DNA of 64,000 nt from assembly GCA_951394045.1 (NCBI GenBank), contig OX595992.1:2728001-2792000 (forward strand), written 5' to 3'. Shown here one piece after another: positions 53,282-61,761 of this stretch (its first letter is position 1; the number at the start of each line of letters is the position of its first letter). Source of the DNA: Nitzschia sp. DOCU1 (lineage: Eukaryota; Bacillariophyta; Bacillariophyceae; Bacillariales; Bacillariaceae). The notes beneath the pieces are model-generated. The model had not been told where the DNA came from, did no database searches, and was given only the letters and a program-made list of their open reading frames with translations. The translations under genes and the position numbers were made by a program.

Positions 53282-54457
53282 TCAGTTTTCATCGTCGCTA
53301 GCGACAAGGTTAGCCAAGAGTTCGTCCACATTGAAGTTTTCCTCGTCGGGTGGATCAATCGCCTTGCGCTTGCGTTCGTCCTTGACCGCGTCCTTGACCA
53401 TGTTCTGGATCATGGCATGCAGTTCTTCTTTCTTGTTGGCGCCGCCATCGTCACGTACCCAAGTACGGTTGCCGTAACGAGGCTTCTTTTCGCCGTTCTT
53501 GATGAAATTTCCGTGGGCGGCAGCCATCTTCTGGGCCTGCGCCACCACCATCTTGCAGTCCCCAGTGTTGTGGGACCAGTTGGGGCCATGGTAGGCACAT
53601 TTAAAGGGAGGAGTCTTGTCATTGGCGCCGCGCTTAGCAGCGGGCTTCGAGTGATCCATTCTCGGGTCTCGCTTCCCCTTCGGAGGATGGGCGCCATCTG
53701 GCTTTGGCTTACGGACGTGATTAGCTTCATGTAACTTTTCAGTGAATTCGAGGCGCTCACAGAACTGGGTGAACTCATCCAAAGTGTGATCAATCGGCTC
53801 AAAACCTTGTAGGATCATCTGCTGACGCCAACTAGCGGGGATAGCAAACTCTGCATGCTCGATAATCTCGTCCTTGGGTAGCTTGTTCCTGTCGCCACGC
53901 GTAGTATCAAACAACGCCAAATAATGGTTGAGCTGCTGGAAGCGACTGATATACTCCTTCATGGTCATCTCGGGAGGCTTGCGACACAAACGGCGCATGT
54001 AGCGTTTCTGAGTTTGAAGTGCACGAGCCGGGAGAACGTAATTGGTTACTCCTTGTAGGGTCGCCTTGAGATTTGCAATCGTTTCGTTTCCAGCGGCTGC
54101 TGCCGACTCTTCGAACCTGGCGAGAGCCTTTCCGATGAGGATACGGCGATAGAACTCGTACCTCTGCGGACCAGTGGTCAAGTTCTGCCCCTTGATCACT
54201 TTTTCCGCCTTGTCTTGCAAGCGAAACCAGGTCTCGGCCGACTCGTCGCCATTGAAAGGCAGAATCGAGAATTCAAACTGAGTCGAGTTTGGATCGTCGG
54301 GAATGTTGCGGCACTTGAAGGTCACAAGCTTCTCTTTGTTCACAATCACTTCCGGTTCACGTTGGATAGGGATTGGAGCGCGTTGAAAACCCCTTTTCAT
54401 CATGTCGTTCCGAGGGATAGCGGCGACGGCCGCGACGGTTGCGTTAGAAAGCTTCAT
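53282..54457 (-). CDS. gag: Gypsy 2 Gag protein
   Basis: 391 residues from MKLSNATVAAVAAIPRND. Capsid-like segments include SILPFNGDESAETWFRLQDK near 80 and YISRFQQLNHYLALFD near 190. A zinc-knuckle-like FKCAYHGPNWSHNTGDC near 290 is of the same C-x2-H...H-x4-C type as in element 1. The C-terminus is basic, then acidic (ANLVASDDEN) before the TGA at 53282-53284. The same frame continues into pol. Confidence 0.9.
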   Translation of the reverse strand: MKLSNATVAAVAAIPRNDMMKRGFQRAPIPIQREPEVIVNKEKLVTFKCRNIPDDPNSTQFEFSILPFNGDESAETWFRLQDKAEKVIKGQNLTTGPQRYEFYRRILIGKALARFEESAAAAGNETIANLKATLQGVTNYVLPARALQTQKRYMRRLCRKPPEMTMKEYISRFQQLNHYLALFDTTRGDRNKLPKDEIIEHAEFAIPASWRQQMILQGFEPIDHTLDEFTQFCERLEFTEKLHEANHVRKPKPDGAHPPKGKRDPRMDHSKPAAKRGANDKTPPFKCAYHGPNWSHNTGDCKMVVAQAQKMAAAHGNFIKNGEKKPRYGNRTWVRDDGGANKKEELHAMIQNMVKDAVKDERKRKAIDPPDEENFNVDELLANLVASDDEN

Positions 54458-54480
54458 CTTGATGGTAAGTTAGTCTTGAT

Positions 54481-54509
54481 CACGACGATTGTCGTGGAGT
54501 GTTAACACT
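54481..54509 (-). promoter_or_regulatory. Primer-binding region of Gypsy 2, palindrome plus hairpin
   Basis: AGTGTTAACACT (54498-54509) is a perfect 12-bp palindrome one base from the 5' LTR. CACGACGATTGTCGTG (54481-54496), just behind it, is a 6-bp-stem hairpin. No tRNA-like TGG start is visible. Confidence 0.55.
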
Positions 54510-54510
54510 A

Positions 54511-55043
54511 TGCACTACGTCGTTTGTAGGATCGAAATAGTTGTGAAAAAATTATGGCTAAGTTAAAAACTAGATGTATTTCTCATGCAAGTTGTCTCGT
54601 AGGCTCTCGTAGTTCTAGTAGAGTCGAGACCTTTGACATGCATCGACAACAATCCGAACAGGAGGTTGATGCATCTTGTAGTAGATTAGCTACGACGTTG
54701 TACTAGGGTTCTTTGGACGTCGTCAGCTACTCTGGAATAAAGTATAGTCACCGCAATGTCATCGAGGTGCCAGATCTTAGGTGGCATTGACACTAGGATC
54801 TCATCGGCATTCGACCAGCAGGAGTCATGCGCGATGCCTGTGTCGTGCAACGTCACGTCGTCGGTGACGTCAATAGGTTATGGGCCTGTCCGAGGATGTC
54901 CGAGACCGGCCTAGCGTCCGCGTCCGCGCGCAACGCTTTCGTCATGCTACGTCATCACACATGATGTCGCACATGACTAAGTAGACTAATAATTTTGGAC
55001 TACAATCATTCGAAGGAGTCGACGTGCAAAGCAGTGTACTGCA
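54511..55043 (-). repeat. 5' LTR of Gypsy element 2
   Basis: 533 bp, partner of 49264-49796; CRE palindrome TGACGTCA at 54865-54872. Followed by the CTAG target duplication at 55044-55047 and the third coding segment of the P-like transposase. Confidence 0.95.
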
Positions 55044-56435
55044 CTAGCAATTGGGACGCCATCAGAGGAATGGTTTGGTTCCCTTTATTCACTGACAGCA
55101 GATGCAGAGAAGAGGTTCAACGAATTCTGCACCTACATCGCAAGCTCCTTGCTTCACGAAATGATGGCTAGCGGACAAGGGTCGACTCGCTCAGCGACAA
55201 TGACGCTTGAGCACTGGGTGGAAAAACACATATTGGTGGCATCGTTGTACTCTAGAGCCTGGAAATTTCTAGTATCCAATGATTTCGAAGGGTTGCGCCT
55301 TCGAATCTTCAATCATGTCTCCATGCCTGCCGCATGGCGAGATACCTCATCAAGAATTGGGCCGGTTGCTGTCATTGTGGCCCTTCTCGAGTTCTTGCAA
55401 GACGAATTGCACCGCTTTCTTGTTGTGAATATAATTCGTCCAGCTGAGGAATTGAAGACAGACAATCAAACAAAATATGACCAATTTGAGGCAAACAAAT
55501 ACGTTGGAAGCGCGATTGCTAAATGCCTTGCAAGGGTAAAAGACAACAAAAATCCTGAAGTTTCAACGTTGCTCCGGGCTATGCGAGTGCTAGGAAAAGA
55601 AGTGACCATAGAATACCTGAACAAGCACGTTTCTCCTCGTGACCGCTTTGCAAACAAGGGTGGGCTTTCATTTGTTGACCCACGATTTCTGGAATTTGGC
55701 AACAGTCTCCAGCAGGCAATGTGCAATTATGACCTATTGGGACATCTTGCTCTCAACGGGCCAGCAGCGATCAAAATGTTCCTTTGCAGCAATTCTGGGT
55801 GATGAATCCATTCGTGCACTGTTCAAGGCCACTGTGGCTGATTGTTGTCCTCTCTGCAATGATGAAGTCCGGACCAAAGTTTATGACATGGTGGTACTGA
55901 AATGCCTGAATGGCTTTAGTAATGCGGCATCGAACAAATACAAAGAGAACATAATGAAGCAACACTCTGCAGCACGGGACAAGTTGAAGTTCCGTCAGCG
56001 GTTCAAAGGCGAAGATAGTGATCCATCGCCAAAGGGGGCAGCACCTCCATCGGTATGAATTATATCACAGTATAAGCTAAATGCAATTGAACAGACAGGC
56101 ACAATGTTAGATTAGCGACGAACAATAGATAGCATTTTTCAAATAACAAACAAAAGAACCAAACAGCAGCAGGTAGCCTACGTCTTGTGTTACATTGCTG
56201 CAAGATGGGACCACAAAATGTGGTTGACAGTAGCAGAAATGAAAGGGTTGCTGCCATGGTCGGACGTGAAAATATGTTCAAATCACCGTGATGAGCCGAC
56301 CGTCCCGGAAAATAGGGGGACTTGACACGCGGTTGTACGCGATGAGATTTTGCGTGCAAATCACCGCGTCCCCAGATAATTGAATGTACGAGAAAAAAGA
56401 GAGATGGGGACTTTACACGTTGTTTTACGCGATGA

Positions 56436-56521
56436 GAGGTCGGAACGTGACCGATCATGGAGAGCTCGTATGGGCGAGTTGCATACCCCGTTCTAACGTT
56501 GCGAAAAACAATTGACCCCTG
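56436..56521 (-). repeat. Right inverted-repeat region of the P-like element
   Basis: Read on the minus strand it begins CAGGGGTCAATTGT and carries AACGTTAGAACGGGG, TATGCAACT and ATGATCGGTCACGTT, the partners of the left end. Followed by GTTTTATT at 56522-56529. Confidence 0.88.
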
Positions 56522-56529
56522 GTTTTATT

Positions 56530-56867
56530 TAATGACCCCCTCGGCCATACCCGAACTCCAATTGTGCCGCTCACAAGGGAATTTCATTTCTTCCGCGTCG
56601 GCGTTTTCTCCGTCCCGCACGTTTTGTCGTCCGTCGTCCTTCCGTCGATCGTTTAGAAGTTTCCCGCCCAATAAAATCATGACCATGATGTGCGTCATCG
56701 ACGACGACGCATCGAATCCATGCAGGTAGCCCATCAAAGACAAAGATCAGCCTCGCAGCTGCATCCGCAAAATCAGCATCCATTAGCAACCCCAACACTA
56801 CTGTACCCGATGCAAACGCACATATCTTAATTGCGGTTTGTTACTATCGTATCGAGACAAGAGAAAC
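56530..56867. other. Promoter region of the ClpP gene
   Basis: Sequence between the right target duplication of the P-like element and the ClpP start codon. The transposon therefore lies about 340 bp upstream of this housekeeping gene. No gene is called. Confidence 0.5.
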
Positions 56868-57623
56868 ATGGTCCTTTCATTGATTCTAACGTCCACTAAA
56901 AGCACGGTGGGGGGCAGCACCAGGCGCCTTCCATCCCAGTGGGGTCTGCGGATGATGACGCCAAGATCGAGCACTGCGGCGACGGCTGTTAGTCGCAGAG
57001 ATCTTTCCTACACGATCCCAATCGTCTTGGAACGTGGTGCCATGGGAGAGCGTAGTTTTGACATCTACTCTCGTCTCTTGAGAGAACGAATCGTTTGTGT
57101 GCACGGCGAAGTAACCGATCAAATGGCCAGCGTCGTGACTGCCCAGTTGTTATTTTTGGAGGCCGAAGCTCCTCAAAAGCCGCTCTACATGTACATTAAC
57201 AGTCCCGGTGGCTCCGTCACGGCAGGTCTAGCCATGTACGATACTATGCAATACATTCAACCACAAGTTCACACCATCGCCATGGGTCAGGCAGCGAGTA
57301 TGGGTAGTTTGTTATTGGCGGGTGGATCGGCAGGATGTCGCATGGCACTTCCCAATGCTAGAATCATGTTACATCAACCCTCCGGTGGAGCTCAAGGCAT
57401 GGCGTCGGATATTCAAATTCGAGCTCAAGAAATTTTGCGATTGAGAAGTCGGCTCAATAGTTTGTACGTTCATCATACAGGCCGAACGTTGGATCAGATT
57501 GAAACGGTCATGGATCGAGATACTTGGATGGATACGACACAAGCGGAAGAATTTGGTATCATTGACAAGATTTTGCATCATCGAGAAGTACCACCGCCAC
57601 GTAAAGAAGGAGAAAAGAAATAG
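56868..57623 (+). CDS. clpP: ATP-dependent Clp protease proteolytic subunit, organellar
   Basis: 251 residues from the ATG at 56868. The first 45-50 residues are Arg/Ser/Thr-rich with few acidic residues ([20 protein letters not shown]), a mitochondrial-type presequence; no plastid-style signal-peptide/Phe motif is seen. The mature part starts near [20 protein letters not shown] and follows the ClpP fold throughout: [20 protein letters not shown], nucleophile Ser in [11 protein letters not shown] near residue 144, catalytic His in [11 protein letters not shown] near 168, and Asp in VMDRDTWM near 217-219. Length and motifs match bacterial ClpP plus leader. It would assemble as a tetradecamer with a ClpX-type ATPase in the matrix. 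No intron. Confidence 0.96.
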   Translation: MVLSLILTSTKSTVGGSTRRLPSQWGLRMMTPRSSTAATAVSRRDLSYTIPIVLERGAMGERSFDIYSRLLRERIVCVHGEVTDQMASVVTAQLLFLEAEAPQKPLYMYINSPGGSVTAGLAMYDTMQYIQPQVHTIAMGQAASMGSLLLAGGSAGCRMALPNARIMLHQPSGGAQGMASDIQIRAQEILRLRSRLNSLYVHHTGRTLDQIETVMDRDTWMDTTQAEEFGIIDKILHHREVPPPRKEGEKK

Positions 57624-58029
57624 AAACAGCGGCGGGACTAGCGCGAACAAGTATTGTGTGAAATCTCCGTTTCACCATTGTCGGTTGACTTGTAACCATA
57701 CTTTTGAAATGAGTAAGAGCCCAATAAGCGAATTATATTGGTAACGTTTGTACTATTCCAGTAGCATTAGTCCTAGCCTGGACGAGCTTGAACAAGTTCT
57801 TGTGTCGAACCCTCGGTTACACCGTAGTTGATTGACTGTTGACCATACTACTAGAGAGAAAAGAGCAGTAGCCGAGTAAGCGAATTCTATCAATAGAGAC
57901 TATACTATTCGAGTAGCTTTATTCCTGTCGATACCGTCGCAATCGCTAGGCTTTATCCTGGTTTATCGATGCCACGGACCCGATCAAGTCTTGGACCTCA
58001 TTGCAACGCATCACACTACTCGTCATTTA
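57624..58029. other. Convergent spacer
   Basis: Lies between the ClpP stop and the stop of the lipid kinase gene. Two similar strings (GTAGTTGATTGACTGTTGAC and GGTTGACTTGTAACC region) suggest a small old duplication; nothing else. Confidence 0.45.
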
Positions 58030-59847
58030 TTATTGCTGTTTGCTTTCTTGTTCCACAATTAATCGTGGTGGTAACAAGGTCACAAATCGAATGGGCTTGA
58101 GCTGGTCAGGAATCATGGCAAATTCGACTTGAGATGTCGTTCCAATAAAATCACCCGAATGTTGGACGGGATAGCCTCCACTCAGCAGTTTCAGCGAGAA
58201 TTGATCGCCCATGTAATCCAAACATCCAAACGTGTCATCACGAGTATCTCGGTAGCTTCCGGCAAATATGCGTGGAATATTGAGAGTGCCTCGGAGAGGA
58301 TGAATGCGACCAATCCGAACTTGCATTCCCTTGGGGGACATGCGTGCAAAGGGAAACAATCGCAATCCGCCTCCATAAAAGGGAGCCGATCCGACAGCGA
58401 CAATACCCGCTTGACCACGATACAAGAGTGTGGACGAATTCTTGTCATTGTTGCTCACGGGTGAGGATGTTATACTTCGAACGACATCTCCTCGACGATG
58501 ATCAATCCATACGGTCGACTCTGGACTTTGAGTAGTCAATTCGACTTGAATCAAATGCTTTTGATGGGACAAACATTGTGGTAGTGTGCGTGTAAACAAG
58601 GCCACGGTATATCCCAGGACACTTGACAAACTCTCTTTCCAAAATGGCTTGGTAGAAGTCCATTCTTGTAAATTTTTAAAATCTTGAAGCATGAGAGAGT
58701 CAAAACCGACGCCGGCAAAGAAACAAAGAGCACGAGATTGTTCTTGTTTAGATTCAGATGATAATGTTGTCGTGGTTGTTACTTGAAGAAGTGGTACTTC
58801 TACAATATCAATATTGTCTTGTGGTGGTTGTGGACTGTCGGTGGATGCGGCGGCGACTTGCAACAATTGTTCCAATGTTTCTTCCAAGACGTTTCGTTTC
58901 CTTAGAGCCTTGAGCATGCGTTTCCATCGACTTCCTGTTCGTGGGGGTCGACATCCCACGACAGATCCCAAGGCATTGCCCGTTCCCATGGCAATATATC
59001 CCACCAAAGGGAATTGGACAGGAGCATTATGGCTCGTAGTTGTGGTGTCGTTGGTGGCGGCCCCGTCGTCACTCTCGGGATGATGGCCATTGGCAAGACT
59101 TTGTTCCTGTACTTGCTCTTGATGAGCTTCCCATAATAATTGAAGTAGTGTCGTCAGTGTCCCATCTCCACCCATGGGAATGACCATGTTGCTGGACGAC
59201 GACGATGCTGTAGAAGATACAATTTGTCGGGCCGCCGCTCGAGCCTCCTCCAAAGTCGATGTCGTATGAATGCGAATCTTTGCCTCTGAATACTTGGCAG
59301 CGGCAACACGATGGACTAATTCCACAACTTTGTTTGTGATTCCTTTGGCATTGGTGTTCAACACAATGTCCACCGTAGGCACTGCTGACGGCCGATCGTC
59401 GTTCGTCGGCTTTACAAAAGTTTCGGAAGAAGAAACTGTCGATTCAGACGACGACACAATGGTGGAATCGTCTTGCTCATCAAGACTTGTCGTCGTCGTT
59501 GTGAACGATCGTGTGTTGTTGTTTTGCGTCATGACAAAGGGCGATGATGACGACGAAGGACTCATTCTCAAAGACAAACGATCAAAGCTCTTCATTTCTT
59601 GTTTGCTGTGAATCATCCTTAACGTTCCCCTGGAGTCCGCCGTTGCTGCTGGACACGACGGCGACGATGATGAGGATCGACAAAGACTAGTAACTCCAGC
59701 AGGGGAAACCAAGGAAAAGCCCATGATCACTGTAGGATAACCCACCATGACGGCCATTATCACTAAGAATCCATAAAGCGGTCGTTTGGAAGTCGTCGCA
59801 GCCGAATGGCGGCCACGAGAGTTTTGCTGGGTCGTCAAATTCATCAT
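58030..59847 (-). CDS. Lipid kinase, DAGK/sphingosine kinase family, possibly plastid-targeted
   Basis: 605 residues in one exon from the ATG at 59845-59847. The N-terminus has a hydrophobic segment YGFLVIMAVMVGYPTVIMG (25-43) followed by FSLVSPAG. A cleavage before Phe44, as in the ASAFAP-type bipartite signals of diatom plastid proteins, is plausible. After a Ser/Thr-rich linker comes the DAGK catalytic domain: VDIVLNTNAKGITNKVVELV near 150, the ATP-binding signature MVIPMGGDGTLTTLLQLLW near 220, YIAMGTGNALGSVVGC near 280, and FFAGVGFDSLMLQDF near 375. The C-terminal region has GGGLRLFPFARMSPKGMQVR and SGGYPVQHSGDFIG, as in sphingosine and ceramide kinases. It phosphorylates a lipid hydroxyl with ATP; the exact lipid cannot be told. 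Poly-Ser/Asp tracts are low complexity. Confidence 0.88.
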   Translation of the reverse strand: MMNLTTQQNSRGRHSAATTSKRPLYGFLVIMAVMVGYPTVIMGFSLVSPAGVTSLCRSSSSSPSCPAATADSRGTLRMIHSKQEMKSFDRLSLRMSPSSSSSPFVMTQNNNTRSFTTTTTSLDEQDDSTIVSSSESTVSSSETFVKPTNDDRPSAVPTVDIVLNTNAKGITNKVVELVHRVAAAKYSEAKIRIHTTSTLEEARAAARQIVSSTASSSSSNMVIPMGGDGTLTTLLQLLWEAHQEQVQEQSLANGHHPESDDGAATNDTTTTSHNAPVQFPLVGYIAMGTGNALGSVVGCRPPRTGSRWKRMLKALRKRNVLEETLEQLLQVAAASTDSPQPPQDNIDIVEVPLLQVTTTTTLSSESKQEQSRALCFFAGVGFDSLMLQDFKNLQEWTSTKPFWKESLSSVLGYTVALFTRTLPQCLSHQKHLIQVELTTQSPESTVWIDHRRGDVVRSITSSPVSNNDKNSSTLLYRGQAGIVAVGSAPFYGGGLRLFPFARMSPKGMQVRIGRIHPLRGTLNIPRIFAGSYRDTRDDTFGCLDYMGDQFSLKLLSGGYPVQHSGDFIGTTSQVEFAMIPDQLKPIRFVTLLPPRLIVEQESKQQ

Positions 59848-60785
59848 TGGAGTATATCAAAAGAATAGTGTAGAGAGTTAGCGTGGAGCCGGGATGAGGA
59901 TCAGGATAATGCCTACGATAAGAATAGCCCCTTGCAGATTCAATCGTAAAAATGGTTTCTCATTTTGTGTGTGTGCATGATGGGTGGCTATCCGCAAAAG
60001 CGCGTCATCGTCAAAAGATATGTGTGTGTGCGCTATCATTGGCCAACGAGTGCCACGTGGAGAAGATGCGCGCAATGACTCCCTTCGCCGGCCGGCCGTA
60101 ATCCATTCGAATCGGTCGATCGGAGATCTTCGCCAAAATAAGGCGAGGAGGAGGGCTTCTCTCCCACCCCACACATTTCACCTCCTCTCTTTTGACTTTG
60201 CCGATGACTATCGTCTACACAAACAAACTCGCTTGTCCAAGACAATGCCTCGACACTGACACCATTCTGTAAGGAAGAAAAAGGAGATGCAATTGTGCTT
60301 CTTCTACGATTGCCCTGGCGGACATGATTTGTGGTGCCCACCGCCGTATCCATGGTTGCGCTCAGGCTTGACACTAGCTCCGCTTCTGCAAAGCATGGGG
60401 CGAACTAGGTAGGACTAGAGAACGAGAGCTGGTGTTGAAAATACAACAACAAAATGCCTGAAAGCAAACTTGTCGGACTTAAAACGACGGCATTCGTATG
60501 GTCCATGAAGGCTCAACGGAATGATCTCAATTTGTTGGAACATTTTGGACTTTTATAATTAGTCGGCGTCTTCGTTTTTCTGCTTCGCGACGGACAAGGG
60601 ATCGAAACTGATAATGGAGTCCTCTACTATTATCGGGATGGGCCGTACTACTGCTAAAAAGAGGAGTACTACAGGCATTCTAATATGCCACTATTTGGCT
60701 TCGAGCGACTTACCGACAGTAGAACTTGTATGGCGCCGTCAAAGGATCATCCCATTCACCAAGAAGAATAGTTTGACAAGGAAGT
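59848..60785. other. Upstream region of the lipid kinase and edge of the cyclase remnant
   Basis: Presumed promoter of the minus-strand kinase next to 59848. Open frames up to 112 codons on both strands lack features. Sequence just before 60786 may still be decayed cyclase but is not recognisable. Confidence 0.45.
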
Positions 60786-61600
60786 TTGGAAGAAGGATTC
60801 GGTAGAGTCCTTGAGATCATTGACCACGTACGCAACCTCAAGTTTGTCAACCTATGCAACCTGGAAAGTTGGTTCGATCTGAATGATAGCAATGATGACT
60901 TTCACAATGATCCCTCGGATGCCGGCATTGTATATCCAGTCTTTGGCAACTCTGATCGTCGAACGAACATTGTTGGGAACATGATCAAAGTCGTCTATTG
61001 GGCAGACCCGTTCCGGGATATTCTACCACCAGAAAGTCCACAGGAAATGATGGCAGTCTGGGAGAGCCCGTGTGGGCACGTCTTTACGTTTGAGCTGAGC
61101 GAACCATTGGCACAAAGGCAATCACGCCGCGATGAGGATAGATCTTGTTGGACCGATTGCTCCATCGAATCCGCAAGGCAGCTTGAATGGAATCTCTCCA
61201 GGTCGACGACCAATTTTGCTACTCCACTCTGTCCCTCTACCCGACAACACAATGGAAGAAAGAGTACACTAGCATCCACCCGCTCGTCTTCGCCTTTATG
61301 GTCGTGTCCGTCTTTCTCTTCATCTCGACGCTCTTTGGCCTCTTTTGACTGGCTGACAAAGCGACAACAACAGAAAGTTCTTTTGACCGCGCAAAATGCC
61401 ATTGTAAGGTCTCTGTTTCTCGGAATATTCAGGAGAAATAATGGCCCAAATCGACGTCGAGACCAGTAACTTCCTTGGCAAGGCTGGACTTAAAATTACC
61501 TGTCCCCCGCCAGGAATCCTTCCAAGGGCGATGTCGATGCCGCGATTGGAACCGAAAGCAAACCAATCGCCGATCTATTTCCCGAAACATCTGATCGTTG
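60786..61600 (+). pseudogene. Receptor-type nucleotide cyclase fragment
   Basis: Three reading frames carry successive pieces of the receptor-type guanylate/adenylate cyclase family that is expanded in diatoms, recognised from memory. The extracellular part contains GIVYPVFGNSD, NMIKVVYWADPFRDILPPES and ESPCGHVFTFELSEP. A second frame has CYSTLSLYPTTQWKKEY and the membrane segment PLVFAFMVVSVFLFISTLFG. The first frame returns with FDWLTKRQQQKVLLTAQNAI and VRSLF. A third frame has GTESKPIADLFPET at about 61540-61590, the start of the cyclase domain. The cyclase core after that is absent, there is no start codon, and at least three frameshifts are needed, so it is a truncated pseudogene. Confidence 0.8.
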
Positions 61601-61761
61601 TATGCATCAAAGCCCCACTTTTCCTGTTTTCTCATACGATCGTTTCCTGCTTGTAATAGATTCACAGCGTGAAGTTCGGCGCTTGAAAACCATCTCAGGT
61701 CTTTCTATTGCTCGGTTCGATAGACCACGAATTCGATTGCATTGCAAAACCAGGCATACCC

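Larger units (their letters stand above)
49264..55043 (-). mobile_element. Ty3/Gypsy LTR retrotransposon 2
   Basis: 5,780 bp in minus orientation. LTRs of 533 bp (49264-49796 and 54511-55043) begin TGCACTACG and end TACTGCA in plus-strand reading, with no difference seen by eye. CTAG flanks both sides (49260-49263 and 55044-55047), a 4-bp duplication. gag (53282-54457) is intact, and pol is interrupted by a 50-bp tandem duplication at about 51594-51693. A polypurine tract (GGGGGCGGG on the minus strand) abuts the 3' LTR. It is related to element 1 in gene order, LTR termini and protein sequence, but clearly a different family. Confidence 0.95.
41595..56058 (+). pseudogene. P-element-type (THAP-like) transposase gene, interrupted
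   Basis: Coding segments are 41595-41965, 47636-49263 and 55048-56058. They lie in one continuous phase across both retrotransposon insertions until a frame break near 55780-55802. Beyond that, a plausible C-terminus (RSKCSFAAILGDESIRALF and onward) continues in the next frame to 56058. The N-terminus has a THAP-like zinc motif: CSYRNC, a conserved Trp (VWHLKP), then IARHHFPP where the usual C-x2-H has Ala in place of Cys. Later blocks resemble P-element/THAP9 transposases: MNVSLALQPFSAKAISALI, a CRKMVDSNWWRG region, and HANESTVESLFSYARG followed by YPSAVAGSNYSF. With two insertions it cannot give a full-length transposase. Whether the final frame break is decay, an unseen intron or a sequence error is open. 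Confidence 0.82.
41342..56521 (+). mobile_element. P-element-like DNA transposon split by two Gypsy insertions
   Basis: Both ends begin CAGGGGTCAATTGT (left 41342; right end 56521 read on the minus strand). More interrupted inverted similarity follows (GGGGTATGCAACT), and a subterminal inverted ATGATCGGTCACGTT lies at 41425-41439 and 56443-56457. GTTTTATT directly flanks both sides (41334-41341 and 56522-56529), an exact 8-bp duplication as produced by P-type elements. It encodes a THAP-like transposase. Two LTR retrotransposons (41966-47631 and 49264-55043) sit inside its gene; without them and one copy of each target duplication the element would be about 3.7 kb. Direct subterminal repeats occur near 56318 and 56405. 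Confidence 0.9.

Noticed and set aside
55639..56058. Independent 139-codon gene at the end of the P-like element
   Set aside because: Its N-terminal part overlaps the transposase frame in another phase; only the part after about 55780 looks real, as the transposase C-terminus after a frame break.
60036..60374. 112-codon minus-strand frame upstream of the lipid kinase
   Set aside because: No recognisable feature; GC-rich promoter-like sequence.
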